From: Eutreptiella sp. 'Long Island Sound 2002'
Lineage: Eukaryota; Euglenozoa; Euglenophyceae; Eutreptiales; Eutreptiaceae
Assembly (NCBI GenBank): GCA_964036045.1
Contig: OZ038385.1
Coordinates: 33,177,129-33,241,128 of the forward strand
DNA length: 64,000 bases
Reading direction: 5' to 3'
Both the position numbers and the translations under genes were made by a program. How positions within the stretch are numbered: the first letter of the stretch is position 1; every line of letters begins with the position of its first letter. Below the pieces are notes generated by a model. That model did not search any database and was not told where the DNA came from. It saw only the letters and a list, made by a program, of their open reading frames with translations. This document shows, one piece after another, positions 1 through 11,782 of this stretch.

Positions 1-28
1 TGCACAGCCGTCTGCTGTTGATACTTGG

Positions 29-89
<61 letters not shown>

Positions 90-1361
90 TTGCTGCTGTT
101 GCTGTTGCTGCTGCAGCAGCTTCTGTTGCTGCCTCTGCTGCAGATGCTGCTGATGTTGTTGTCTCTGGAGAGTGGAACTCGCTAGTAAGTTGGTATCATA
201 CACTAGATTTACAGCCCCGCCAATTGATTTCCGCAAAACATCATGAAATATCTCTGGAAATTTGTGGCACACGGGAACTTGCCGGCTCAGTAACTGGCGC
301 TGTGCAGGCTGTCCAGACAGCTGCTCGTCATACACTGTGCTACAGCGGTACTGGCCCATTGCATATGATGATTGGCCACGCACCTCCACTTTGTACCTAC
401 AGCTACCTTTGTCGGTGGTTTTGGTCAGGATCATTTGGCGGATTTTGGCAAGCGGCGGTAGCGGATTGCCGTTCGAGTCGTGGGGAACCGGTGGGACATA
501 CGGTGTGGTCTTCAGCAGGTGTCGCAGGAAGTCTCTGCCTGCGGGCTTGTGCTTTACGGGGGCAACGGGGCGGTCCACTCTGGAGAAGGTCGGCCTCGAA
601 GTGATGTACTTCAGCAGCCGTGGCTCCGAAACAGAGTGTGCTTTTGCGGGTGGGCCCCAAGGGGATGTTGCATACGGCTGATAGCGCCGGAAAAGGGCAC
701 GACGGCGGAGCTTGAACTCGTCCATCTGGAAGCAGTTCCGCTGGAAGTGCATGGCGTTCTGCAACGAGAAGACCTTCGGCGCGGGGTCCAGGCAGATGGA
801 CGTGCCTTGCTGCCCTGCTTGCATTGTGTCCAGAAGCTTGGCCACGAGCTCCGTTCGCTGCTCCAGGGTCAGGCCCTCATAGAGGGCGATATGTGCGAGA
901 ATATCGGCGTAGAGAGCCTCTGGGGCCATGGTGACTCGAATGACTTGCGAGTCGCCCACAGAGTCATACGCATTCGTGTTGCGGTGGTCATGAATCCGGA
1001 CATAGAATGCGCCTTCCCGCCAAATGATACTCGTGTGTTGCTCCAGTTCGTCTACAATGGATTTCTCCACAACCCCATCCCAAAGTTGGCGCAAGAACCG
1101 GTTTGCGACAACTGAATATGGCAGCTCCGCCATCAACTTTTCTTTCCCTTGCCTTTTGTTTTTGAACTGCAGTTTCTTGTCCTGTGGCTCATCCTTGACG
1201 CCAAGTCTGTCCATGGGCTTGGCGTGAAGCATCTGGATACGGTTGGGGTACAGACGGATTACAAGGGATAGTGGGGGCGGGCCTGAGTCGGCTCCCCCTT
1301 GTAAGGGCAGCCATGTCGAGTTCAGGTTGGTGCTGTCCTCCTCCTTCAGTTCTGCTTTCAT
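1..1361 (-). CDS. SPT20: SPT20-like SAGA complex subunit, 3' end beyond window
   Basis: SPT20 is a structural subunit of the nuclear SAGA transcription co-activator. The minus-strand frame is open from the ATG at 1361 to the left edge (about 453 codons, no stop). Seen: residues 31-39 (LSLVIRLYP) resemble the N-terminal strand of plant SPT20; residues 117-127 (GAFYVRIHDHR) match the family's 'DG-x-x-V-x-I-x-D-Y/H-R' core; 143-155 match the 'L-x-P-x-x-E-x-L-x-A-D-I' helix; 188-193 (SICLDP) followed by an Asn and a basic segment match the 'LCLDP' motif. From about residue 396 the protein becomes almost pure Gln, as in many SPT20 proteins. An in-frame TGA lies about 130 bases upstream of the chosen ATG; a second in-frame Met is at residue 50. 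No intron is needed. The identification rests on motif pattern, not a search. The polyQ length and C-terminus cannot be judged here. Confidence 0.75.
30..170. repeat. CTG/CAG trinucleotide repeat (polyGln codons)
   Basis: Nearly uninterrupted CTG triplets on the plus strand with scattered TTG. On the minus strand they read as CAG and CAA codons in the SPT20-like frame, so this is a coding polyglutamine tract. The CAA interruptions would be expected to stabilise it. Confidence 0.95.
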
Positions 1362-1499
1362 TGACAATGAGAGTTTATTTCGGGCATTACTCGACCCTGA
1401 TCTGGTACAAAGCGGGAAAACAGAGTTCAGGACCGCCCTGGCGGAGCACACACAGTGACTACCATTAGTGTTACAGAGTCGTTCAGAGGACTGTGTGCG

Positions 1500-4478
1500 T
1501 CATCGGGCTCCCTCTCTAACCCACTCCTTAAATTGCTGCTTCAGATACCTGGGTGTGCAAATGTCTCTCTACCCATCGGCGGCCTTGTCTACAGGATGTC
1601 CAGGAACCAAATCAATGTGGTACACCCATCTACGGTACCTTTGGAGACAACCGTACCTTGCACCCACAATGACATGCCTTCATGGCCAATGAGTCTGAAG
1701 AGCCGGAACAATCTCATACAATTGTCGATGGAACTGGGCAGCCTGTAAAAAAAAAAATAAGCTAACAAATTGCTCCCATATTTGACACTGTCCTTTGCAC
1801 AGTCACACCTGTTTACGTCGGTTGAATTGTACACACTTCTATCACAGAACATGGCCTCCCTAGCAGGGCATGTGGGCAGCTGCAACCATCAACACTGTAG
1901 GGATGAGGTCTCTTCAACACTGTAGGGATGAGGTCTCTGGACTGGAGGGCACCGTTGTTATATGCAAAATCCTGAGGCCATCCTGTCCCTGTCTACCCTT
2001 GGAGGTGGTGTCTATTCCCCCAAAGTTCACATTCTCTGAGGCACACAGTGTGTGCACTGTGTGCTGTGGTATATTCTGTGAGTGTACTTAATTCCCAAGA
2101 CTGTCTCGTACTGTTGCAGAACTGTTGCAGCTTCATCAAAAAAAAAGTGCATGGTGCACTGTGCACACCATGCGCAGTGCGATGACGGCACCCTCGGACA
2201 CTTGGTTTCCATATCCTCACCCTTTAACCCCTACGGTTTCAGCAATGATTGATTAGGCTCATAGCCACCCCAAAGGGTTTCGGGGCCACATCCACTGGCA
2301 TCCATTTTCAGCCAAAAGGGTTCAAGTTGAAAGTGCATGGATTGATTGCACCTTCCCATTTTGTTCAACAAGTTGGATCATGGAACCTTTGAGGATGTGC
2401 ACAACCGTCCCTGACACCTGCCCGCCCTCCTCACAGAGAGGAGGAATATGGTTTATGGTTCACCTGGTAATGCTTGTAATGCCTCCCTAGGGGCCACTTC
2501 TGCTTGACTACTGGAAATGGGGTGCAGTGGGTTCACTGGTTGCTACTCTTTAGAGCTTCCAGGGGCGCCACAAGCCTCCGCGCCATGTGCTCTGTCCGTT
2601 CCTACGATGTGTAGCCGTGGACATGTTCAGTGTTCTGCATATGCAGGTGACACAGCATCTCTGCTGCCGGATGCATGAGTGGAGGCACCGCAGGCGCTTC
2701 CACACAAACGGATACTGTTGTCCTTCCGCTACTACCATCTTTGCATTCTCCACCATTTTGGGGTTTGTGGTATTAGGGGGCTGCTGGACCAAATGGCAGG
2801 CCCTCGCAAATGTTGCCTTCCATTGCCGCATGCAGGCCTAGATGCACGCCGCTTGAAGTCCAGCCCACCGTAGGTAGTTGACAATCACACTTTCTTCCCT
2901 GAGTCTTCTTGTGGTGTTTTCCCATTGTGTGTACTCCCTCTCCACTTGTCGAAGCTAGGTCCTAACCGGCCTGTCTCTTGTATTCTTGTACCACCTCCAG
3001 CCCCGCCTAGTGTGCACCTTCGGCCCTAGTGTAGGCTCCCGCCAACACTGCTTGAGGGCACCCAGCACGTAGACCCTCCACGTGGAGTCCCCCTCCGAAG
3101 CAGTTAGCCGGACATCTTCATGCCCCACTACATGTATCGTTACCTCTTGAGTGTCAAACAGCAATACGACTCGCAAAGACGTTACTGGATGGGACAACAG
3201 TTCCTCATAGCGCCTCTAGTGTGTGGTGCATTGCATTGTAGCCACGAACTGTGCCATTCCTTCCCTATGTGGTGCCCTCACCTGTGGCTTCTCCACGTCC
3301 AGGACCCTGTCCCTACATTGCGTCCACAGATCGTGATTGCTGATCTTGGGTTGCACTACACGTCGCCTTAGCACCATGCCCCACATGGAGTCCAACTAGT
3401 GTCTCTTGCCCTGAGGCGACTCACTAGTCGGCGGCGTGGGCAATGTGCCTCTCAGGTGCTGTATAGTGATTAACATCATTTACTGGTACTCTGCTGCCCA
3501 ACGGCACAATTGTCTATGGTCTTTGAGTGGGATAGCCTCTATCAGAGTGTGTGGGATACGCAAGCTAGCCGCATGAGATCTTCTTCCGATGCCATATCCC
3601 ACCACGTTTGCACATGTCCTTCCCATTCGCCTCATGTGCTACAAACCTCGCGCCGAAAGTGGTGGCACCACACTGGACATTGGATCAATCTGGCTTGCAC
3701 AAATCTAGGGTGCTCACTGCCACATAGTGTGCAAGAGGTCTTTGTCATGAACCCGGGGGTATCACACCCTGCCCAAGCGACATTTCTCCACAGCCATTGG
3801 GTCCCCAGTTGGCGTCATATCCCTTGCAATGGCATGCCTGTCACTCAGTGCCCACCGAGCACCTCGTGTTGGCGGCGGGTTTCAGAATCCACCTTCTAGC
3901 CGGTGTTGGCGCTTCGCCCCCCGCAATGTGGATGCTAGCAAGGGTAAAAGGATGTCTTGCGGGGCCAGTTTCGCCGCTTGTTTGGCCATACCGTCCGTGA
4001 TGTTGTTGTACTGGATGTCGTATTTGTCTTCTTTGTCCTTTGCCTCCCTTTCTTTGCGGTGCCTTTTGATCCATTCAGCCTATATAACTGTTTCTGGCGC
4101 ATGGTGTTAGCTAGCGGAAGTCTGAGGTCCACATCCGATTCTTCCCTTGTGGGCTCACTAGCTGCTACCTTGGTGACCGCTTGGTTGTCCAGTTTTGCCA
4201 CCTATCTGGGGGTTGCAAGATGGCCAGTGAGGTATGGTCCCTACATTTCCGTCCTGTATAACTACTGTTCTCCCGACAAACGGGTCAAAATCCGGGTGTC
4301 TCCGACCGCAGTTTGTTGGCTTAGGGGGCGTCCTTGCACCACGCACACACTGCGCGCTAGACAGTTGCAAGCTACCCTCCCTGCCCATACGATATCATAC
4401 ACAATGGTAAAAGCCATGAAGGGCGATGGTCGTCACGGCCATGGCCAAGGCCATGGTATTGGTTAGGAATATAGGACA
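1500..4478. other. no supported gene
   Basis: Short overlapping open frames in all six phases, none with a recognisable motif. The 1870-1930 segment holds a short direct repeat (a 'gtagggatgaggtctct' pair). The right part may be the decayed 3' body of the LINE whose endonuclease starts at 5291, but I found no reverse transcriptase motif in it. Confidence 0.6.
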
Positions 4479-5291
4479 CTAGATGTCTGGAGACGCAAGG
4501 GTTTCCATGGCCTTGTGGTCTGATGCCACCGCCGACGTGTTATACGCGCCTTGGACATACTCCCGCGAAGATGATGCTACGTGCACCCTATCCAATCTGC
4601 GTGGCCTCCACCGATTTCCCGGCTTCTAGTTCCATGCAAAAGTGAACCCACTCGGCCCATCTTCGCTCTCCCCGTATACCACATCCCATGCATCATGCAG
4701 TCCCCATTTTTCAATCACCGCAACTTCCTATTGTTGCGCCTGATCTGACAGTTGAACCTTCAGCTTGCTTTCTCGTAGTCCTTCGCTGTCTGCTCCCGGC
4801 AGTACATGCGAGTGGTGATCACACAAAGTGATCAGGGGCACGCTTGTGCCCGTCAATTTTTGCCCTAGCTGTTCCCATTGCTTTTGTCTCACTGGTGCAT
4901 CATGATGGAGATGTCCTGCCAGCACTTTGACTGTATCCCTGGTCACATGCATCAAATCTGCCAGTATCAGCTTGTGCCCTATGTACTCTACCGAACTCAG
5001 CTTCCATGTTGGCGATTGCCACATCAGCAGCACCCCACCTCGCATTTGCACTGGTGTCGGGACTGCCGCCAGGCGTTCTGCCCAGATTTTTTGTGACTGC
5101 AGGACTGATTCTGACGTGATGTGGAGCTCTTGCACTGCCGCAATGCCCACTTTATGCTCGCGGAGCATTCTCATCAACAGCACTTTTCTCATCTCCAATT
5201 TTCCCGGTGGTTTGGCTGCCCACCCGTTTATGTTTGTTGTTGCCACCGCCCAGCGGCGGCTCATTAGCGAAAAGGAGATCATCTTTTCCAT
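4479..5291 (-). pseudogene. LINE A: APE-type endonuclease, interrupted by TAG codons
   Basis: N-terminal endonuclease domain of a non-LTR retrotransposon, which nicks target DNA to prime reverse transcription. Seen in one minus-strand frame: 'TTNINGW' near the start, 'VQELHI' with the catalytic Glu, 'AGHLHHD', then after a TAG the motifs 'W-G-L-x-D-A-W' and 'GFTFAW', and after a second TAG 'RRLDRVHV' and 'SDHKAM', the classic C-terminal Asp and Ser-Asp-His of the APE/EEP family. TAG codons begin at 4730, 4628 and 4481, all in the same frame. The last may be a real end or further decay. No reverse transcriptase follows, so this copy is truncated or scrambled downstream. The two ORF1-like genes at 5468-6773 lie upstream on the same strand. 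Confidence 0.8.
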
Positions 5292-5467
5292 TTATGGAAT
5301 TTCAACTCCGCGTCACAGTCCATAGGTATCGCTGACGTCGATGACGATGCATATCCGGACGTGGCCACTGAGCTGTAATTGCGGCTTGAAACCACCGACG
5401 CTCTGCTCGAGGGGGTTGAGCCTTTGCCTCCTCCTTTACCCCCTCCTCCTTTGGGGTTTCCTCTGTC

Positions 5468-6223
5468 TCAACGTGCAGCATATTCAGGTTGCGAGATGAC
5501 TTGCATCAGGACGTCTTGTGCTCCTCTAAAGACTGACCCCACTAGTTTGGGAACATCTCCACTTGGGATGCATATTTTCAATGTTAGTGTGCGAATTTCA
5601 CCTACAGACCACCTCATCCTCTTTACTAGCAGATTTTCCACCTCCGACGCACGAAGAATTTCTGTAATTGATTTTTCACCCCACCACGGGGGCACGTTTA
5701 TCAAGAACAAATAATCATCTGGACCCCACTCTGATGGTGGTTGAATGTAAGTGTCCCCTGATGTGTTGACAAATTCTCCAGAGCCTTGATCCTTGAATTT
5801 CAATCCATATTTGGCTGCATACACATCAATCATGTCCACTAGCGTTTTGTGAGCCTCATCGGACAGTCCCAGTCGTATTTTGTTGTATCCCACGATCTGG
5901 ATGGCCACACCTGACTGTGTTGTCAGAATCCCATCTGGCGTCAAATCCCAAAAGATCGACAGCAAGTAAGCGAACATAAACGGTACGTGCTTCTGTCGGA
6001 CCTCCACGCTCACGTATACTTCGAATCGCGTGGGCAAGTCGTCCACACCATGTCCCTGGTACCATCGCAGCGGCATGATCCCAAAGCGTGGCCTTGTGCC
6101 ATACTGACGAACAAGCTCGTGCGCATGATCTAACGAGAGCTGACACAAGAGATACTTTGTGCCCTTTGGATCGCATCCTGGCACCAAAAACTGCCTCAGA
6201 CCTTTGTATGGATCAGCTGTCAA
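5468..6223 (-). CDS. LINE A ORF1-like protein, main part
   Basis: 251-codon open frame ending in TGA, 177 bases upstream of the endonuclease start on the same strand. No domain I can name. It has an even, globular composition, for example 'GPDDYLFLINVPPWWGEK' and 'LTLKICIPSGDVPKLVGSV', unlike the low-complexity shadows nearby. By position it is the first ORF of LINE A, which in this group usually encodes a nucleic-acid-binding protein. It shows no zinc knuckle. A separate upstream frame (6486-6773) probably belongs to the same protein, broken by a frame change between 6223 and 6486. Function inferred from context only. Confidence 0.55.
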   Translation of the reverse strand: MTADPYKGLRQFLVPGCDPKGTKYLLCQLSLDHAHELVRQYGTRPRFGIMPLRWYQGHGVDDLPTRFEVYVSVEVRQKHVPFMFAYLLSIFWDLTPDGILTTQSGVAIQIVGYNKIRLGLSDEAHKTLVDMIDVYAAKYGLKFKDQGSGEFVNTSGDTYIQPPSEWGPDDYLFLINVPPWWGEKSITEILRASEVENLLVKRMRWSVGEIRTLTLKICIPSGDVPKLVGSVFRGAQDVLMQVISQPEYAAR

Positions 6224-6485
6224 ACGGCTCTTGCTCCCGGTGGGTATGGTATTGTATCACCATCATTTTTTCTTCTTCCTTTGGTACTACCAACACTATG
6301 ATGTTTGGATCCTCTCCTGGCGCCAACATTCGGGCTTGTTTGAACTTGGGCTGTGGCCTCGTCGTCCTGCTGGATTCCGTGGTATGCACCACCCATACTG
6401 AGTATTGCTCCTTTCGCTTTGCTAGTGTCAGAGGCCTGTCGGCGAGCTGAGTTACTGCCCACGTGTTCTCCTTTATCGCCGGCGC

Positions 6486-6773
6486 TCAATTCAGAAACGG
6501 TCCTGGATCATCTTGGATGTCTTCCAGCAATACGACTGTGATTTTCCCAATGTCTGGCAGCGCCTCAGTGAGTCTTTGAACCACAGCATTAGTGACACCA
6601 ATCTCTGCCATTGACGCGCATATAACAACATACGGCTTGCGGCCGCGAAATGTCCTTTCGATTGTCTGTGTGTCCCACTTCTCAAAGCTTGTCAATCGGA
6701 ATGACGGCGCCGTCTTAGTGATGCTGGTCCCATTTCTTAGTACGAATTCGTTTTGCAAGAAGTAATCGCGCAT
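6486..6773 (-). CDS. LINE A ORF1-like protein, upstream fragment
   Basis: 95 codons ending in TGA, with well-formed secondary-structure composition ('RKPYVVICASMAEIGV', 'ITVVLLEDIQDDPG') and no known motif. It sits in a different frame from the 5468-6223 ORF and just upstream of it, so it is best read as the N-terminal part of the same decayed ORF1 or as a small separate ORF. Confidence 0.4.
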   Translation of the reverse strand: MRDYFLQNEFVLRNGTSITKTAPSFRLTSFEKWDTQTIERTFRGRKPYVVICASMAEIGVTNAVVQRLTEALPDIGKITVVLLEDIQDDPGPFLN

Positions 6774-6960
6774 CTTCGGTCCCAGTTAACATTGACATTT
6801 GCTTGCTGTCCGCTGGCACCAGTACGTCATCCCCACTTGTGTTGTCCATCGCCCGCGTGTCGGCACTGCTGTGGCCTGTGGACCCTGGCTGGCGTTTCGG
6901 GACGGTTGATGATTTCATTGACCACTGGTGGGGCTGTCCATGGCAGAAATACAACAACCG

Positions 6961-6997
6961 AAAAAAAATAGACACTTTCTGGGTGTCTATTTTTTTT
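6961..6997. repeat. perfect hairpin with A/T-rich arms
   Basis: Arms of 14-15 bases (aaaaaaatagacac and its complement) around a 7-base loop. It lies between LINE A ORF1 and the 3' end of LINE B, so it may mark the 3' tail of LINE B or the 5' edge of LINE A. A related T7/GTGTCC motif lies at 10888-10917 upstream of LINE B ORF1. Confidence 0.8.
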
Positions 6998-7354
6998 GCC
7001 CGCCAGTGGAGGCAGCATGCGACCCCCTTCTTGTTGTCCACTCAAGAGCCACTGTCTGTCCCCCCCATCTCCGGAAGTCAGTACTAGCTCTAGGCGTCGA
7101 CCTTTGGGGTCCCACTGGACCGAATCCAACCCCCATGGTTCCAACTAGGCCGAATCCCGTGGAAAACCATGCCTTTTTTGGGCACAACCTGCAAAGCTTA
7201 CTCGCTGCTATGAAAAGCGGCGCCGGTCGGCATCCCAGCGGTGCATCTCGCACCCCGCCTAACCCCCTGGCACTCCACCCTCTTCAGGGACACAAATTCC
7301 AACACATACTACGCGCCCAGCCTGATCAGAGCGGGCATCTGAACCATCCGGTAG

Positions 7355-10261
7355 CTAATGGATATGGGGGGCCACCTGGACTTCCTCCCCCGCCGCTGGG
7401 CGCCCGTCTACAAGGATCTGGCCCCAAAACTCCTGCACCCCCCCCCCCCTTAGGAGAAACGTGCGCGGCCGGGGCAGGTTGTTCCCTCCCACGGATGGGG
7501 GTGACTCTAGGATAGGCAGGGTCAGGCCCCAGCTACTTATCTTGAGTGCTGTTTTGTAGACCACAGCCAATTGTGCCACCACCTGGTCGGTTGGGAAGTA
7601 TGCCCTGGCCGGGAAAATGAAGAGGGGTGGGACCCACTCTTGGAAGAGTGCGATGCGCTCACTGAAAGTTATGGAGAGTAGCCGCATAAAGGCTGCCCTA
7701 TTGGCTGCGCGTGAAAATATCGGGACGAAGGCCTCTTCCGAGGACACATGCCCAATGAGGATGCCCAGGTACTTGACCTTGGTCCTTACCTCTACCCCAA
7801 ACGGCCGCAACCTCTCCCGCAGCCGCTCGTGCCAATGCCCCTTGACGAGGAAGGCTGACTTGTCTAGGTTGATTTTCAGACCTACGTTACATCCATAGAC
7901 TTTGATCACATCAAATACTTTGGCTAGCATGGGTATCACCTGAGCCGGGGGGAGGGGGGTGTAGATCAAGAGGTCATCTGCATAAAACAGCACATGTATA
8001 TAAGGGGAGATTTTGTAATGTGGGGATCAGGACTGAGCATACCATGACCAAGATCGCCGGGGACAGGGGTTCTCCCTGTTTGATCCCGGACCCCGGATGG
8101 AGTGGCACCTCGGGGACAATGCCCCTTCCCACTTAGAAGACGAGTGGCGCTTTGAACATGGAGATCAAGAGTGCTTTCATTGCTACGGGGAGGGCAATAT
8201 AGCGCAAAAATGCCTTGAGGTAGCTGTGCAACACATTGTCATATGCCTTGGAGAAGTCTATTGATAGGAACACAGCTTGGTTTACTGCCTCCCACGCCCC
8301 TCTTACATTCGAGATGTGGTCGAAAATGAAGCGACATTTTATGAACGCTTTCTATTGGGGGCGGGGGCTGGCGAAGGCCACAACGTCCTCCGTCGTCAGC
8401 AGGATGATAGCCCAAGCCCATTTAAAAATGACATTTTGAAGGCAGATGGGTCTCAGGGTTTGGACTGAGATGGAACCTTGGTCTTTGGGGATGGGGTTTA
8501 TGACGCCCAGTGCGCACGCCACTGGGATGGCACCTTGTGCCAGGAAGTTGGACATGGCATCATACATCGGGGCTACAAACACTGAGGGCATGCTCATGAA
8601 AACCTCAGCCGGGATGCTGTCAACGCCCGGGGCTGAGCCACGTTTCATCTTTTCCAGGGCAATCTGCACCAGATAGGTGGAGAGTGGCCGCATCAGTAGG
8701 GCGGCGTAGTTGCGTAGTGTGCGGGGGAGGGGCAGTGAATCCAGGAAGTCCATGCCTTCCTTGACCCTTTTGGGGCCTTCCTTCATATAGTTGGATCAAT
8801 GGTCCTGCAGGGCCCTTGCAATGCTGATAGGTTCAGTCAGGAGTGTGCCCGCCTTATCCCGTAGCTGTGACAGCTTTCTGCGTTGCTGCAGTTCTCTAGT
8901 CATGCAGGTGATTTGGCTTTTCCTCTGTTGCTTCTCGTACGGGGAGACTGGTTCCTCATTAAGCACAGAATTCAATTTGGATAGCCCCGTTGTGCCTGCT
9001 CTGTCTGCCTGTTCTGCCTCTACCAAGGAGTGCAGCATCGCGTATGCCTTGGCGGGCGTGGAAGGGTGAAAGTCCCATTGGGCCAGGAAACGCTCTGCGT
9101 CTTGGGGGGGGGGGGGGTGAGTGTGGAGTCATGGAGTAGTGTAGTCACCTCCGGGATTCCTTGGGGCCTGTGTTTTTTTTCCAACTGAAAGGCCGTCCTC
9201 CGGACTTCCGTGATCACCGTGTCCCGACAGTTCTCATCAGGGTAGGGCACGGAGCACAACATGTGGGCAAGGAGTTCCATGGTGTCCGCACATTTCATGA
9301 ATGACGTGGGCAGCCGGGCCCTACGTTGGACAGTGTCCGTTGGGGGGTGGGGGAGATCTGCGATAACGGCCCGATGGTCAGAATGGGCGAGCCTGTGTGT
9401 GAAGCATCTGCTCAGTGTGGGGACTAGGGAGGCTGAGATGTGTATTCTATCGATCCTACGTCTGTGTGGGGATGGGGCTGGTTTATCTTCTGTCTCTCCT
9501 TGGTCGTGCACCACCCGGTCGGGCGGCACCATGTGTGCCCCCCAGGTCTTGGTCACGTGGTGTTCATTGGGGTCCACGGACGGGGAGTAGGCACAAAGCT
9601 AGGCATCCTGGACCTCCGGGGAGTTCAGTATTGCCGCCTCCTCTTCACGTGCTGTTACCACCGGGGGGACGGTGTCCTTGACTCATATTGTTTCAGTGTC
9701 TATGCCCGGGACCATGATTGAGTTATGGTCCGCGGGGACCAACGCGTGGTCATGCGGTGGGAGGTTGGGAAGGGTGTCTGATAGGATCTGCATTTGTGTG
9801 TAACACAATCCTTCTTTGTGGTGGAAATGCGCTGCCAGGACTGTAACCTGTAGGCCGTCCACCTTCTGCAGGTTAGCCAGCATGATGCGGGGGGACGGGG
9901 AACAGGACCAAGTGGCTTCCCATTGGTTGTTCGAGAACAGTGCACCCCCTCTGAGTCCATCTATGGTGAGCTGGGACATCATGCTGTACCCCTTCCGTTT
10001 GGTTGTCTCGTGCACTTGCTATGCCTGTGGGCCTTGTGCGTCCGTGCAGGGTTGTGTGGGGGTTGGGAGGTGGGGTTCTTGCAGCGCAAAAATTTGGACC
10101 CCTGTGTATTTCAAATAGAATAACATCGGTTGTATGTGTTTGCGTTTTTTCTTTCCCTCCTCCCCTGAGGTGAGGGCTTCATTACATTTGAATGTGGCGA
10201 ACCGTACGTTCATTCCAAGCTGTAGCCGCTGTACAGATCTCTGTGATGGGGCTGGATTCAT
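7355..10261 (-). pseudogene. LINE B: APE endonuclease plus reverse transcriptase, decayed
   Basis: Main polyprotein of a non-LTR retrotransposon. Endonuclease (10261 to about 9100), one frame: 'VQIFALQEPHLP', 'AAHFHHKEG', 'VPADHNSIM', 'RRRIDRIHI', 'AHSDHRAVIADL'. Stops at 10021 (TAG), 9685 (TGA) and 9601 (TAG) interrupt it without changing frame. A 14-base G/C run at 9104-9117 shifts the frame. Reverse transcriptase: 'KMKRGSAPGVDSIPAEVF', 'GVINPIPKD', a TAG at 8354 in the 'Q-x-A-F' motif, 'FLSIDFSKAYDNV' (catalytic Asp), a TAA at 8135, 'GIKQGEPLSP', then after another frame change 'LFYADDLLIY' (catalytic YADD) and 'VKYLGILIGHVSS'. Domain order and motifs are those of LINE ORF2. No RNase H was recognised. 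Confidence 0.88.
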
Positions 10262-10306
10262 TGTTACCTGCTCGTGGCCGTTTGCCTCTCATACTGTCGA
10301 TGTCCA

Positions 10307-10603
10307 TCATGCCATCATGCGGGGGGCTGTGGGCTGGGGGGTTTGCGCCTGGGACATAACGGCTTGCATATAGTTTAGGTTGTGCTGGGTGAGCGGGGCC
10401 GTTCTTTGGTACAGGGGGTGGGGGTGGGCAGGTGGGCTCAGGGTGATCGGCAGCATTGTGACTGCCTGCATAGGGTTAGCTTGGAAACGGGGGGAGGTTG
10501 GTGTTTGTGGGAGCAGGGAGTTCGGCTTGCGTCGCAGAATCTGGGCCGGGGTCATCTGCCCCGGTTGCTCAGAGGGCTTGGCCTTATTTTTTTTTCTCGC
10601 CAT
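10307..10603 (-). CDS. LINE B ORF1-like protein
   Basis: 98 codons from a true ATG to TGA, 46 bases upstream of the endonuclease frame. Lys-rich N-terminus ('MARKKNKAKPSEQPGQ') and a Pro/Gln-rich remainder; no zinc knuckle or coiled coil. By position it is the short basic ORF1 of LINE B, a presumed RNA-binding protein. It could also be the N-terminus of a longer ORF1 fused by frameshift. Confidence 0.45.
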   Translation of the reverse strand: MARKKNKAKPSEQPGQMTPAQILRRKPNSLLPQTPTSPRFQANPMQAVTMLPITLSPPAHPHPLYQRTAPLTQHNLNYMQAVMSQAQTPQPTAPRMMA

Positions 10604-11410
10604 ATTTGCCAGCCCGTGAAACCCTCTGTGTCCCAGTGTTGTTGGGTTTTAGGTTCCTTCGGATGTCCCGCTGGACTCGGCGTCTATGTAGGTTGGGGTG
10701 TCGGTACGGATGGCTTGTAGAATATGGAATAGGGCGTCCCGCTGCTCAGCAAGGCCCAAGCATTCGAAGGCGGTAATAGTCGTCAGTAAGCGGTGCCACA
10801 CCAATGGCCGACGTGGCGTCAGCATGCGCCTTGGGGTTTCAAAGCTCTGGGGCATGTTCCCCGGTGAGCTCATAGTTGGAAAGCATCGCAAAAAAAGGAC
10901 ACGAAAAAAATGGACACTCGGAAAGTACATGTGCTTGGTCACGGGAGACGGGTAGGTCTCCGCACTGTGCGCACAATGCTTCAAATGCTCCCCCATTTTG
11001 TTCATATGTAAGCAACATATGCCCAATTCCCCCCCAAAAAATTGCCCCAAAAGAGGTACTTCAAGTTTTCCACTTGTACACATGGATAGCACAGCTATGG
11101 GTATAAAGTCTGAAGTCTGAAGTCTGATTTGGCATCTCGTGTCAAGGACATAAAACAGAACACATCTCAGCAAAAGTCTGATAAAAGTGTGGTACCCGCC
11201 CCCTCCCTTCCTTCCTTCCTGTCAGAAAGGGACAAGAAAAAGTCTGGCACTCCCCCTCCCCCAACACAACCACCCACCACAAAAAAAACCATCATGAAAA
11301 TTGAAAGTTGGGAAGAATGGGAGTCCATGGAACACAGGGGAACACCCCCCCCCAAAAGAAAAAAAAGGGTGGAGAATGGGGCATTGGGGAAAATGGGAGG
11401 CTGGGAAAAA
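10604..11410. other. LINE B upstream region and spacer
   Basis: A 174-codon minus-strand frame (10649-11173) has no motif; its last third might be a host or LINE 5' fragment, but I cannot support a call. The motif 'aagtctgaagtctgaagt' at 11107-11126 recurs at 19967-19984. Confidence 0.4.
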
Positions 11411-11590
11411 TATTCCACTGAGGTGGTGTACCCCCCCCCCCTATGGATTAATATTCCATTGAGGTGGTGTACCTCCTCCTCTAGATAAATATTCCACTGA
11501 AGTGGTGTACCCCCCCCCCTGTGGATAAATATTCCACTGAGGTGGTGTACACCCCCCCTCTGGATAGATATTCCACTGAGGTGGTGCACC
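11411..11590. repeat. about 40-bp tandem repeat, five copies
   Basis: The phrase 'tattccactgaggtggtgta' recurs at about 11411, 11452, 11490, 11530 and 11569, each time followed by a C-run of varying length. Only the C-run varies much, which points to slippage. Confidence 0.85.
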
Positions 11591-11596
11591 CCCGTG

Positions 11597-11782
11597 CTAT
11601 GCGCCAATTCCTATGGGGGTCTGGACCCCCAAAATAATTGACGCGACCCTATGCGTCAATTCCTATGGGGGTCTAGACCCCCAAAATAATTGACGCCACC
11701 TTATGTTGCAATTCCTAGGGGGGTCCAGACCCCCAAAATAATTGACGCGACCCTATGCGCCAATTCCTACGGGGGTCTGGAG
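11597..11782. repeat. 52-bp tandem repeat with palindromic core, about 3.5 copies
   Basis: Unit starts ('ctatgcgccaattcc' and variants) at 11597, 11649, about 11701 and 11753. Each unit contains the near-perfect palindrome 'gggggtctggaccccc' followed by 'aaaataattgacgc'. The last copy runs straight into the large satellite; its 'ctggaggggggtaaataatt' looks like a hybrid of the two repeats. Confidence 0.85.
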
